Shown piece after piece: positions 1 through 10,418 of a DNA stretch of 64,000 bases. Origin of the DNA: Parietaria judaica (taxonomy: Eukaryota; Streptophyta; Magnoliopsida; Rosales; Urticaceae); NCBI GenBank assembly GCA_954871525.1, contig OX940871.1, positions 23,658,586 through 23,722,585 on the forward strand, in the 5' to 3' direction. Each line of letters starts with the position of its first letter. Position 1 is the first letter of the stretch. Under the pieces are notes generated by a model, which had not been told where the DNA came from, made no database searches, and saw only the letters and a list, made by a program, of their open reading frames with translations. Made by a program: the position numbers and the translations under genes.

Positions 1-234
1 TATATTTTATCGTAATTATCAGCACATTATAACGCGTAAAAATAAAATAAAATTACTTTGTGTGGCGAACTTAACTCGTACGAAGGTATGATCATCAATT
101 GTATAAACAATTCATGAAAAAACTAAACTTATTTCACTAATCCTAAGCTATTTATAATACAAATATTGAAGTTATCGCATAAATAATTTGAAATGAATTA
201 CGTAAATCAATGTTTTTAAGTAATATCATAACTA
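1..234. other. AT-rich intergenic DNA
   Basis: No open frame, RNA gene or repeat end is recognisable here. The segment ends at the target-site duplication of the first hAT MITE (235-242). Confidence 0.6.
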
Positions 235-242
235 GGCGTGAG

Positions 243-817
243 TAGGGGTGGCAATTCGGGTTGCGTGTCGTGTTCGTGCCGGGTCTTAATCGTTTTTTAC
301 TTATTTTATATAGACCCAGACCCGCCCCATTTATTAATCGTGTTAGAAGACGAGACCCAGACCCGCCCCGTTTAAATAACGTGTTTATCGTGTCGACCCG
401 TTTAACCCAATTAGTAGATACATTTATTTATAAATGATAAATTAATTCAATTTATACTCAAATAACTTAATTTATTTAACTATAATATCGAAGATTTTAA
501 AGTTTTACTAGCAATTTTTTATGTTCATCAATTGTAAGACATAATTAATTTAATAAAAACATAAATTTCATATATAATAAGTATTAAAACACTTAATAAC
601 ATATATAAAATGTAGAAAATGTAACTTTTTGCTCTTTAATCGTGTCTAATTGGGTCCCATCGTGTTATCGTGTTCGTGCCGTGTTTACCTGTTATTTAAT
701 CGTGTTAATCGTGTTCGACACGGTTGGACCCAGATCCATTTATAGTAGACCCAGACCCGTTTAAATCGTGTCGTAACCGTTTCGTGTTTCGTGTCCGGCC
801 CCAAATTGCCACCCCTA
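243..817. mobile_element. hAT-type MITE, TAGGGGTGGC family, copy 1
   Basis: The 575-bp element begins TAGGGGTGGCAATTCGGG and ends CCAAATTGCCACCCCTA, an inverted pair. It is flanked by a perfect 8-bp direct repeat GGCGTGAG at 235-242 and 818-825. An 8-bp duplication and TAGGG-type ends are typical of hAT transposons. The interior is AT-rich and non-coding, with GC-richer subterminal stretches containing CGTGT and GACCC motifs. Two relatives occur at about 12575-13225 (inverted relative to this copy, decayed) and 52592-53163. There is no transposase, so it must have been moved by an enzyme encoded elsewhere. Confidence 0.92.
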
Positions 818-825
818 GGCGTGAG

Positions 826-888
826 CATGTGTTGGGTTGGGCCGCCCTGATACTTTTAATGAACTCGACCCGCTCAAATCGAGTTACC

Positions 889-925
<37 letters not shown>

Positions 926-1811
926 GCCTTATTCGACCCAAAAATTTCAATGCCCGAACCAAACAACCCGATAAAAATCGGGTTGGATTGGTTTGGGCTA
1001 TCGGGCCCGAATAATTAAAATTTAACTTTCAATTACAAAAAATAATATGAAATATATACATTAATGTAACTCAAAGTTCAATTAAAAATACCCCAAACAT
1101 AACCAAACAAACATACACTATATATATTTAATTGAACATCAACTCTGATCAACCTATCAAGAAACCTCAAATGAAACTCATAAACTATTGTAAATTACAT
1201 AAGATTACTAGTCATTTTCAAACATCTTAAATAAATTCAAGCATAGTCAAATAATAATTAATTACTACTAAGTACTAACTAGATTTCAAATAAAAACTAA
1301 GTGTTGTGTTTGAGATTTTAAAATGAGAGATTAAAACGTCATTGCATGTATAAATTGAGAATGAGAAATATAAAAAGACTAAAGATCGTACGTGAATAAA
1401 AAAAATTAATATGAAATATATATTAATTATATCTCCGACCCGACACAAGGTATTGGCTCAGACTCCGACCCTAATCATAGCCGAGTCCGGCCCAATCCAA
1501 ATTAATTTAAATGGGTTGAATTGAGCGGATTAGATTGAGATCAGATCTGTAACGAATTAAATTTGATCATCGGGTTGAGTTTAAAATGCTCACCCTTTCA
1601 TAAGGAGACAATTGTCATGGTTTTTTATAGTAAGATTTTATTGGGGAGAAAAAATATTAGACAAGCTATAGAAACGTACAAATCTAAGATAGCATTTTGT
1701 CCATTACTCTTCTTTTGTATTACATTAACGTGTCCGTTAGGTACATTATTATTAGGTAACTAATTGTACGTTTAATAATCTGGTCACGTGTATAAGATTT
1801 GTCCACTGTAT
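826..1811. other. Intergenic DNA with ATA microsatellite and GGCCC/GGGTT-rich repeat pieces
   Basis: An (ATA)11 microsatellite lies at 889-921. Around it, 826-1015 and 1430-1530, are GC-richer pieces with CGACCC, GGGTTGGGC and CGGGCCCGA motifs that look like the ends of another decayed MITE, although no clean target duplication was found. Open frames here are driven by the microsatellite and are not credible genes. Confidence 0.5.
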
Positions 1812-1812
1812 C

Positions 1813-1863
1813 TGAACTGTGCCGGAGTGGTTATCGGGCATGACTAGAACAAAAAAAAAAAAA
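1813..1863 (+). pseudogene. 5' half of a tRNA-Ser followed by poly(A)
   Basis: The stretch GCCGGAGTGGTTATCGGGCA and what follows match the 5' half of a plant nuclear tRNA-Ser as I remember it: acceptor 5' strand, D-arm with A-box and anticodon stem. The match stops at the anticodon loop, just after an AGA triplet at 1846-1848. A run of 13 A follows at 1851-1863, and nothing resembling the T-arm or 3' acceptor is present. This is the expected structure of a reverse-transcribed tRNA half or a very short SINE-like insertion, not a functional tRNA. No clear target duplication was found. Confidence 0.65.
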
Positions 1864-2164
1864 TTATTATGGTATAAGTACCAACAACTTATAAAATCGC
1901 AATTTCAAAGTATTTCTTTGAATTTTTTGTGTGGATTTTGAGGGATATTGAAAATTATTGTAATATAGAGAGGAATCCTTTTAATTTTTTAGAAATTATT
2001 TGTTATTTGTAGAGATTGTTTAAAATGTATAGGTTTGAATCATAGTCGTTCATAATAGTTTAGATCTTTAATATATTATGAATATGATAAATAAATCTTG
2101 ATGAAATCTATTTTTTATTTATTTTGATGATTGTAGTTGAATATAAGTTTGTTTATGTGATTAT
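1864..2164. other. AT-rich intergenic DNA
   Basis: Nothing recognisable between the tRNA-Ser half and the Gypsy remnant. Confidence 0.5.
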
Positions 2165-2610
2165 GTTAATGTTCGTTGTGAGACTTGGTGAAAGCCAAGC
2201 TTGTGCTTGTGTTTCTTCACACTTTTGTACAAGAAAGTCAATGAAATCAAGATTTGTATACTAATTTGTTCAACTCTCTCTAATTTCCTCTTATTGCTAA
2301 TCATTTTGCCTATGATATTAACGGAAGTGCACGACCCACTTCACTCTCCGGAAAACACTCTTTAAATTCGGCGTTGCCACATGCTTTACCGTGACTGTTG
2401 TAATCGATTTTTACCTCCAACAGCTTGGCGCCCACCGTAGGGCAATAGTGCGCATTCAACGCAAATCTTTATTGCAAAATTTTACATTTGAAGGAAATGG
2501 CGAGTGCAACGACGCCAGTCCACCACCACCGGAGTCAAAGCCAGAAGAACATGCAAGGGTAAAAGTCCAGCAATCCACCGACCAATTCTCCCTTAAAAAA
2601 ATCAATTTGT
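2165..2610 (+). mobile_element. Truncated 5' end of a Gypsy LTR retrotransposon (LTR end, PBS, gag start)
   Basis: A tRNA primer-binding-site-like string TTGGCGCCCACC lies at 2425-2436, two bases after a CA-ended LTR edge (CCAACA ending at 2422). This arrangement is typical of plant Gypsy elements. About 60 bases further, an ATG opens a short gag-like frame starting MASATTPVHHHRSQSQ, which runs out near 2600 where the sequence reverts to AT-rich DNA. The left part of the LTR has no clear TG edge, so the limits are approximate. The element is a dead 5' fragment. Confidence 0.6.
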
Positions 2611-3220
2611 ATTTTAGATGATTTTTTTTTTCCGTCTCACATTTGTAATTTGTGTAGAGGTGATGGGTAAATTGAAAATGATTGAAGGAATCTTTAAGGA
2701 CTCAAGAGCAAGTCACGGATTCTTTCAGTGATACGGATGAGCATGGACCCTTCTTCGGCCAATAACAAACTGTGACTAGTTTAGAAAAGTAGTCACAATA
2801 TCTAAGTTCTATCTAATCAGATACAATACTGTTACGATTGAAGCTCAAGATATCACTTGTAAAACCCGAATGTTCCAAGAACACATGATTCGAAAATCGG
2901 TTAATGTGGAATCTAATACCGAGTACAACCAAGAACACCGAAAAAGACGAAGAACTCATTGTTTGTTCATAATAGTCTATCAATAAAATCATAACACACC
3001 AAACATTGTCACAAATACAAACACACAAACTGAGTCTCGTCTCTCTTATTAGCAATTTATACAGAAACAGTACACACAAAAATTAACACAAGATAGAAGA
3101 GAATTATGACATTTCTCTTTTTCTATATTCGTAAGCAAGCGCAACTAGTACGAATCACCGAGCACTCGAGTGCTCTCTGCATTTATCGAGATCTTGTCCC
3201 GATGGATACATAATCAGGGT
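2611..3220. other. Downstream flank of PEAMT copy 1
   Basis: This includes the probable 3'UTR of PEAMT copy 1 (minus strand, from 3220 downward). A perfect 16-bp palindrome GAGCACTCGAGTGCTC lies at 3160-3175, 46-61 bases past the stop codon. The remaining DNA is AT-rich; an 88-codon minus-strand frame at 2813-3079 has no recognisable domain and is probably chance or an old repeat. Confidence 0.5.
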
Positions 3221-6200
3221 CTACCCCTGATTAAGTTTCTTCTTGGCAATGAAAAGGCCCCACTTTTGCTCTCCAGATGAACTCCGGATCAGCTTCGCCT
3301 TCCACCCGCCGACGATGTCATTGTAGTCTTCCTGTTTTCGATCATCAAATGCGAAAAGGATAGATTAGACCGAGAAATAATTGAATATTTGTGCTTATTT
3401 TTCTTGATTAAAAAGATAAAGAAGACATACTTCGGAGAAGTCAGCGACGAACTCGTCCTTGTCTTTCTCAACAGCGTCTAATTCCCGCTGCAGAACTCGC
3501 ATGAACTACAGAATGGCAAAAGAGTTTAATAAACTTACTTCTGCGGTGAAAATACCCTTCATTGAATGCAAAATTCCCGTAAAAAGACACGACGTTATAG
3601 ATAAACCGCGTTTTAGGCCAACCTGCTCGGTGCGGTCCTCAGAAGTGACATCCTCAAATCTGGCATCCCGAAGCATCTGCAAATCGAGAAAATCAAGAAC
3701 TTTTCTTGAATAGAGGGCTTTTCAATTTTTAATATAACGTGTGGTTTGAACCGTGTATTTCAAGATAACTAGTTCAAAATAAATTGATCTATATTGATAT
3801 CACAAACCTGGCCATAAGCTTCGACGTCGTGGAGATCATAGCCTCTCTGCTTGATGTACTCGGCGAACTCAGCTGTCGGAGTCCCGACATTCTTGCAATA
3901 GTCGCTGATAAGAACCTTCCCGCCTGGCTTCAGCCACCGGTAGAATGTCCTGAACAGTGCGGGCTTGTCCTGCATTTTCAAGACAAATGATAACCGAATT
4001 GAGTGATAAATTCTTTAAAGATCGATGCAAAAACGATTGTTATTTACTTGGATGTGCAATATGGTGTCTCGGCTGTAAATGACGTCGAAGGAGTTGTCGG
4101 GATATTCCTTCTTGGTGCAGTCGGCAACTTCGAACTCAACCGAGCATTTGAGACCAATGGCACGCTCAAGCGCAAGAGAAATCATGTTAACCGAGAGGTC
4201 GATGCCAACAACCTCGGCATCGAATTGCTCTGCCATGTAGAAGTCCCCTCCGCCGATGCCACACCCGACATCGAGTACCCTCTGGCCCGCCTTCAGGTCC
4301 AATTTCTCCACAAATTCCTTAGTCGTTTCTACGCAAGCAACCATAAGTATTCACAAAATAAGTAAAAAAAATAAAAAAAAATAAGGGTGAAGTCAAAACC
4401 GAGAACAAGTATTTTGAGGTATTTTGGTCCTGTTTTTTCCTCTCGTTTTACAAATCAAGTACCAATTTCGTAAAACCGGATTTTTTTTCGTTTCTTATAT
4501 TTTCACATTCTCTACTTCTCTTATATTACCCTTGAGGAAGCTAGAGAACGGTTTACCTATTTCTCATTGATTTTTTAAAATGATTTTTTCGTGTAACTTT
4601 TTGTGCATTACTTTCCGTTGTTTTGTTACATTTAGCATAATAGTTGTCAATAAAACTAGTTAAGGTACTTAAGATACAAAATTCAAGCGCTCACAAAAGT
4701 CGAACAAACATACCGAGGCCTCCGGTACTAACATAGCCGGGTCCGAAGACTCGCTCGTAACGCAATATGCCGGTGCACTTGTACTGAACATTGTCCAAGA
4801 ACTTCTGGAACCCCCTGTCGTTTTCTGAACTTACCTTTTGCCACATCCAACAGATCTGCACATGTGACATCAACCACATATAATTTGCACTCATCACTCA
4901 GTTTGTAAGTAGTTTTTTCTTTTTTCTTTCCGGGTAATAATAATAATAATAATAATGGTACGATTTTAGGTGATTCGTCACCTGATTTTGGTTCTTTTTG
5001 CTTCGCACGTAAGCGCCGATGCATTTGCAACTAACCAGTGAGAGCTCATATGAATTCCCGGATTCATCACGCGCCTGACACTCCTTGAACACCTAAATAT
5101 TGCATATATGTACATATTATACGTCTGTATATGCGTGAAAAACGCGTACTGTTTATTTACTTTAGTCGTTTCATGATGAAATGAATGACAATAAAGTTTC
5201 CTGTGATATGTGTTTTAGCTGATTTTAGACTTGTATACGCAGATCAATAGTTCAAACCGCACTCGAAGGAACGGTATTTCCCCATTTGATAGGAAATAAT
5301 GATATTTCCAATTAGAGCTTTTCGCGGATGTAAAATATATCGTTTCTGAGCATCGACCCGTTAACATATTCATTTCGATTAGGGCTGTATTTTAGAGACA
5401 CTTACGATTACTACGAACTCTTTGGTAATCGGAGAATAATCCGGCTTTATATAATTATTAGCATCTATTACATATTGTGCAAATATGGTGTAAATTATGT
5501 CAAATAAAATTAGAGAACAGCTCTGTGTTATGCTACAGCGAATCAAACGTAACGATTCTGATCTCATTTTCCGTTTAAAAACAAATTCGGAATTTTCTTT
5601 ATGTTTCTGATCTCATAAATGAAAAACGGTTCCGAGAAATTAAAAGAAAAAAAGCCAAACCGGGGATTGAATTCTCGTTTGGGTAGCCAAATTTCTGTTT
5701 CTGTCTTAGTCCCTAAATCATGAAACTATATATATTCCAATAACTCAGTAATATATCATAATATTATTATGAGGTGTTGATAATTTTTAAGAAAGATTTG
5801 AGTGTGGAAAAAGACCTTGGTGTAGAATCTAGGCTCTCTGTAATGGGTAGGGTTGTACTTTCTCTTGGAGTCACCAGATTGGTGGAAACAGGATTCTCTG
5901 AAAAATATGAACCCACCAACCTTCAACCATTTCACCATCCTCTCTGCCAATTTCTCAACCTGTACATTGCTTGCAATAATAAACACATCAATATCTTATT
6001 ATTATTATTATTAATATTATTTGCCTAGCTAATTCTTATAAAAGCTATATTCCATTAGCAATTATCCATACTCACATGACTACTAAACATATGATCATAG
6101 TTTTATGGGGAAAAAAATGTTAATACCCTTTATTTTTTACTTCTTTGCAAAAATATATACTCTATTTAGAAAAGATAAAAAATATTGATTATGATATAAA

Positions 6201-8279
6201 AAAAATTCTAAAATTACGAATAAAATGATAAAATCAAAATAGTTTATACCAAACTAAACTTTGAGAATATTTTACTTGTTTTACGAACAAAAAAAAAAAG
6301 AAAATAAAAGGAATATAAAACCAAATTCCCTAGTTTTATTAGATTATTAGAAATACATATAAAAAAAATGGTACTTTTATTTATTTTTGGTTATTATTTC
6401 AAGATTGAATATATAAATTTATATAAGTTAGATTTAGCAGGATAATACTTGCTACCCTTTTTATATAAATCTTAAACTGTCTCAAAATTTTACTAGTGAA
6501 GTTTAAACAAATTATAGATGAAACTAAACAAATAAAACCACTTGATACTATAAACAGGTAGACATGTCTAATTGATTTTATGTGATGTCAATTGCACATG
6601 GAAATGTGTGACTATGACTATGTATAGCAATGGTGACATAAGTATCTGAATTTTGTTACCTCTTTATCAGATAAATACATGAGAAGCCAATTTGAGAAAA
6701 TTAAATCCACCGACTCCTCTGAGATATTCAACCGGGGAGATGTCACATCAGCGCACATGAACTTCACATTCTTGTAATGCCCATTCATCTTTTCATTCTA
6801 ACAAAAATATCCAAAATATGACCAAAAAAAATAAATGAGTCCATGATGATTACACATAAAAGAAAAAGATAGTCATATCATTACTATTAGCATGTCCTTT
6901 TTTGGTTAAAAAAAATGATGAACAGAATCTATATTAATTTGCTACAAATACAACATTTATTAATGTTGTAGATATAGTATAAGATTCAATATTTTGCTAT
7001 TTTTTATTTTTTATTTTTTTGAGATTCTAGATCGGAAGATCCTGAAATTGAGACTTTTTACCCAAAACATATCGTCTTAAACGAGGGCGTACGCTTTGTT
7101 CAGATTAAAAAAAATAACGTACAATTTTTATTCATAAAAAAATTGGATTTAATGTGCGAGTCTGAAATTTGAACTCCCGCTTCCGTAATATTAATAAGAA
7201 CGGCAAATTAGATTTTAAAAATGTAAACTTTATTAAATAATAATATACTTGTAAACTAAGATGGTTTAAAAAAATGAATAGAGATAACTGGTAAGATATG
7301 AGTAATAATTGAAGGGGGAGAAAGTAAGGGTAATATTTATTCTTTGTTATTATTGTTTAAAAGTGAAAAATAATTTAAATAAAATTTAGAACAAATTGTA
7401 AGAACTAACAACCACAGAGTCATCCTTATATAATATATTATAAATAAAAAAGAAGTGATCACGCAAAACAAAAAAAGATTTATTTGATAATTGGCAGCAA
7501 AGGCATTACACATCTCATAAAATTCTATTTCAGCATATCACTATCTTTTTTTTTTCTTTCTATGTAATTGAAAAAAATAATATCATTATATACATATATT
7601 TATTTTTATCAAGCACAAAGTCATAATTGATGTAATAATATTATAAACGTAAAGTAATAATAAGGAGAGAAAAAAATATTGACACGCTTGTTGTGTGGTT
7701 TACCTTCTTGATGACATTGTCAATGAAGTCCAGAGCAATGACTTGGCCGGCTTTCTGGGCAAATTCACCCGTGAAACGCCCGATTCCCGCGCCCAGCTCC
7801 AACACCGACTTACCCTCATAGTCGGGAAGCATAGCTAACACCTAAAAAAAATTATATATAAATAAAAAGTCTGTCTTAATCCTAATTAAACACAAACGTT
7901 CAAAGAACACATTATATTATGTTTATGTATATGTATGGACACTTATATTATGTAGTTTGAGTAATTAAAGAAATGTACATTATCCGGCACCCTCGTAAAC
8001 ATATTCCGGTTATACCTCAGGACGCTCTTGTTTGTCGAGATCAGTGGCTTTGGAGTCGAGCATCATGGACTCTAGAGTCAGTTCCGCGGAGTGTTCCTTC
8101 CAGTAAGTCTTCTGTATTTCACGCTCTTCTCCTACATTTCCCATATATATATATATCACATGAACATTCGTAATTACATATATAAAAATGAACAATACTA
8201 TATTAGATCCAATGAAATAACGCATAAATGAAAATACAGAGAAACAAGGCTCTATACCGTTGGCATGAGCAGAGGCCAT
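3221..8279 (-). CDS. NMT1 (PEAMT): Phosphoethanolamine N-methyltransferase, copy 1 (12 exons, 497 aa)
   Basis: This enzyme makes three successive S-adenosylmethionine-dependent methylations of phosphoethanolamine to phosphocholine in the cytosol, feeding phosphatidylcholine and, in some plants, glycine betaine. Coding exons (transcript order): 8279-8258, 8131-8016, 7841-7704, 6797-6660, 5959-5816, 5092-4982, 4855-4714, 4328-4048, 3969-3808, 3676-3623, 3505-3431, 3331-3221. All introns are GT-AG; the spliced frame is 1,494 nt with no stop before the terminal TAG. Domain 1 has the SAM motif [13 protein letters not shown] (exon 3); domain 2 has [14 protein letters not shown] (exon 8) and SDYC and [10 protein letters not shown] (exon 9). 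The length matches the plant family (about 490-500 aa). The ATG at 8279 is chosen because MASAHANG leads into the conserved [10 protein letters not shown] block. A conserved upstream ORF lies 63 bases before it. A diverged paralogue lies at 23135-27508 on the same strand. Confidence 0.96.
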
Positions 8280-8342
8280 GTTTGGTTTTGAATTAAGCTT
8301 ATTTAATGAGTTTTTTTTGTTTTTGTGTTAGTTTTTGTTGGT

Positions 8343-8420
8343 TTAATGTCCTTCGATGGCGAGACGGGACCTCGAAAAGCTTCTTGATCTGCTGTTGAAG
8401 CCTAAACCCCTCTGCTGCAT
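8343..8420 (-). CDS. Conserved peptide upstream ORF in the PEAMT copy 1 leader (25 aa)
   Basis: On the minus strand an ATG at 8420 opens a 25-codon frame that ends TAA at 8345-8343, 63 bases before the main ATG. The peptide starts MQQRGLGFNSRSRSFS and ends LAIEGH; the Arg/Ser-rich core and EGH end agree with the conserved uORF of plant PEAMT mRNAs as I recall it. In Arabidopsis that uORF stalls ribosomes when phosphocholine or choline is plentiful and so lowers enzyme synthesis. I infer the same feedback here. It is too short for ordinary gene finders. No counterpart is seen upstream of PEAMT copy 2. Confidence 0.88.
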   Translation of the reverse strand: MQQRGLGFNSRSRSFSRSRLAIEGH

Positions 8421-8531
8421 ATAGCACAGCTCTAAGATTACCAAAAACTCAAGAGAAACAAAAGGAAATTTATATCTTTTGGTGTGATTATAGCTTGAGA
8501 TGAGAATGTGTTTGTGGCTAGAATCAGGCTC

Positions 8532-8539
8532 AATTTATA
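8532..8539 (-). promoter_or_regulatory. Probable TATA box of PEAMT copy 1
   Basis: The minus strand reads TATAAATT, 112 bases upstream of the uORF start codon. This places transcription start near 8500 and leaves a leader of roughly 220 bases that includes the uORF. Inferred from position and sequence only. Confidence 0.5.
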
Positions 8540-8639
8540 GAATTGGCTCTCCTCTTCATGGGGGCTATTTGGTAATAAATTAAAGGATAATTTGTATTCT
8601 TGTCCCTGGAACTTTTTGAATTGTGTGTAAATGCTCCCC

Positions 8640-8949
8640 GAACTCATAGCTTAGGTGCATGAGACCCCTTTGTAATATTACGTCAATGTTATGTTCCGGT
8701 TTAATTTGTTTTGTCTACGTAATGTAATAGATAAACCGGTAACGGTTTAATTTGTTTTGTCAATGTAATGTAGCGATAAACCCTTATCTTCGATATTTCG
8801 ACCAAAAGACATAAAATGAAAACGATTTATGAAGAAAAATTACAGACAATCATGAAAAAGCGGTTACACTGACTACTTTTCGAAGAAAGCTTTAGATTTT
8901 TTAAATATTGGTCACACACTTACACTTATGTTACAGTTAAAGCACCCAC
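8640..8949. other. PEAMT copy 1 upstream region with a short imperfect direct repeat
   Basis: The phrase GGTTTAATTTGTTTTGTC followed by a variable ACGTAATGTA-type end occurs twice, near 8698-8728 and 8744-8774. No other feature is clear. Confidence 0.4.
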
Positions 8950-9058
8950 TATGTTTTTTTTTCTTTTTGAAGGTAACTTCGCTGCATGTGGGGATTGAAC
9001 CCACAACTTCCACTTTAAAGGTAGTGTAGAATTACCACTAAGCTATCCTAACAACCAC
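8950..9058 (-). mobile_element. tRNA-derived SINE
   Basis: Read on the minus strand, the sequence has an RNA polymerase III A-box-like TAGCTTAGTGGTA near the start, a B-box-like GTGGGTTCAATCCCCAC about 45 bases later, and a short A-rich tail (plus strand TTTTTTTTTCTTTTTGAAG). The order and spacing fit a tRNA-derived plant SINE. It does not fold as a full tRNA, so it is not called a tRNA gene. It lies about 530 bases upstream of the PEAMT copy 1 uORF. Confidence 0.6.
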
Positions 9059-9986
9059 CCAACTCTGTTTGTTCTTAGTTCTATTTAGTTAGATTTCAAC
9101 ATATTAGACATAACTAAAATGATATCTAATTTCAACAAAAACAAAATAAAATATACCATATATTTAAACATCTACCGCTATTTAATGTAAAAGGGTATGA
9201 TTAGCATTGTTTGAGAAATTACACTTAATAGCTAAATGCTAATATTGAGATTGTATTTTAGCCAACGTTTGATTTTTTTTAGCAATAATCATTTCTATTA
9301 CATGGCGTTTTTAACACAAATTTTATTCTGAATTTGCCCTTTTGATTTTTTTTTTCTTACAAATTTGCTATTAATTGTGCAAAATTTAGGGGATTAATTG
9401 TGAAATTATCTCTCTCTCTCTGACGAAGCTGTTGTGTTCCCTTCGATGTTGGCTTGAGTGTTGGTGGTGACTCAATCCTTCCTCGGCCACGTATTTTTAT
9501 ATTATTTTTTTATAAGAAAGGTCACATTTTTTTATCATATTAATTCTCATTAGTTTGATAAATATGAAAGTTAATAATATTATTGATAATAATGTATTAA
9601 CATGTTGTTTTTCTCATTAATGTGTAAATAACATAAATAAATATATATGTTTTGGTGAAGTGTTGTGAATTGAATTCTCAAATATGGCACAACAGAATTT
9701 GATTTCAATGATCAAAGGCATGCAATTTTCTACATTTTTTTGTAAGGATCCCGATTTTTTATTTTCCTACGTAGGGCCTCGATAAACTCAAACCCGGCCA
9801 TGCTCAATGTGTATTTTATGTTGTGCAAGTAAGGACATTGATGGCATTTTACTTGCTCGAAAACATTCTTGAATCTGAAGCTCAAGTGTCAAATTTAAAA
9901 CAAAGTCCGACAAATTTATTTTCAAATTACCTAGTTGAAAAAAAAAAATATGGAGGAAGTAAAATTACCTTTAATGACATTTATTG
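9059..9986. other. AT-rich intergenic DNA
   Basis: A CT microsatellite (about 9409-9422) and AT-rich runs are the only landmarks. No supported gene. Confidence 0.5.
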
Positions 9987-10418
9987 AAAGGGTTATTGAC
10001 GGTATTAATACTCAAAGTTTGGTCAAGGAACCTCTCGTGTACTCAAATGTCAAGGAACCTCTCGCATTTGAGCTTTGACCACTCCATTCTCATAATGCAG
10101 TTAACTTACCCGTTAACTCTAGCCACGTGGAAAAAACGTGGGTTGTGCCACGTGAACGAGCCTAATTGAGGGTTTACTTCGTTATTTTGTCGTAAACGAG
10201 GCTGATGTGGGCTCGTCCACGTGGCAAAAAAAATACTATGTCAGCAACCCACGTTTTTCCACGTGGCCAGAATTAACGGGTTAGTTAATTGCTTTACGAG
10301 AATGGAGTAGTCAACACTCCAAATGTGACTTCGAATACTTTTGCCACCACTTTTAGACTTTGAGTATACGAGGGGTTCTTTGACCAAACTTGAAGATTTT
10401 TTTCGTCGTTAACCCTTT
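9987..10418. mobile_element. Foldback MITE carrying four CACGTG G-boxes, copy A
   Basis: The ends AAAGGGTTATTGACGG and CGTCGTTAACCCTTT are inverted, and the inverted similarity extends through most of the 432 bp (for example GGTCAAGGAACC on the left against GGTTCTTTGACC on the right). The centre holds CACGTG in four places within inverted CCACGTGG-type blocks, some in the ACGTGGC form of ABA-response elements. A second copy is at 43500-43889. Extended terminal inverted repeats suggest a Mutator- or foldback-type non-autonomous element; no target duplication was confirmed. Confidence 0.75.

Noticed and set aside
705..1014. Overlapping 85- and 96-codon frames with poly-Ile tracts
   Set aside because: Both read through the (ATA)n microsatellite and a MITE end.
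4003..4365. 120-codon plus-strand frame over PEAMT copy 1 exon 8
   Set aside because: Antisense shadow of a conserved exon; the equivalent shadow also appears in copy 2 at 23971-24255.
8950..9058. Possible tRNA gene on the minus strand
   Set aside because: A- and B-box-like motifs are present, but the acceptor stem and anticodon arm do not fold and an A-rich tail follows, so it is called a SINE.
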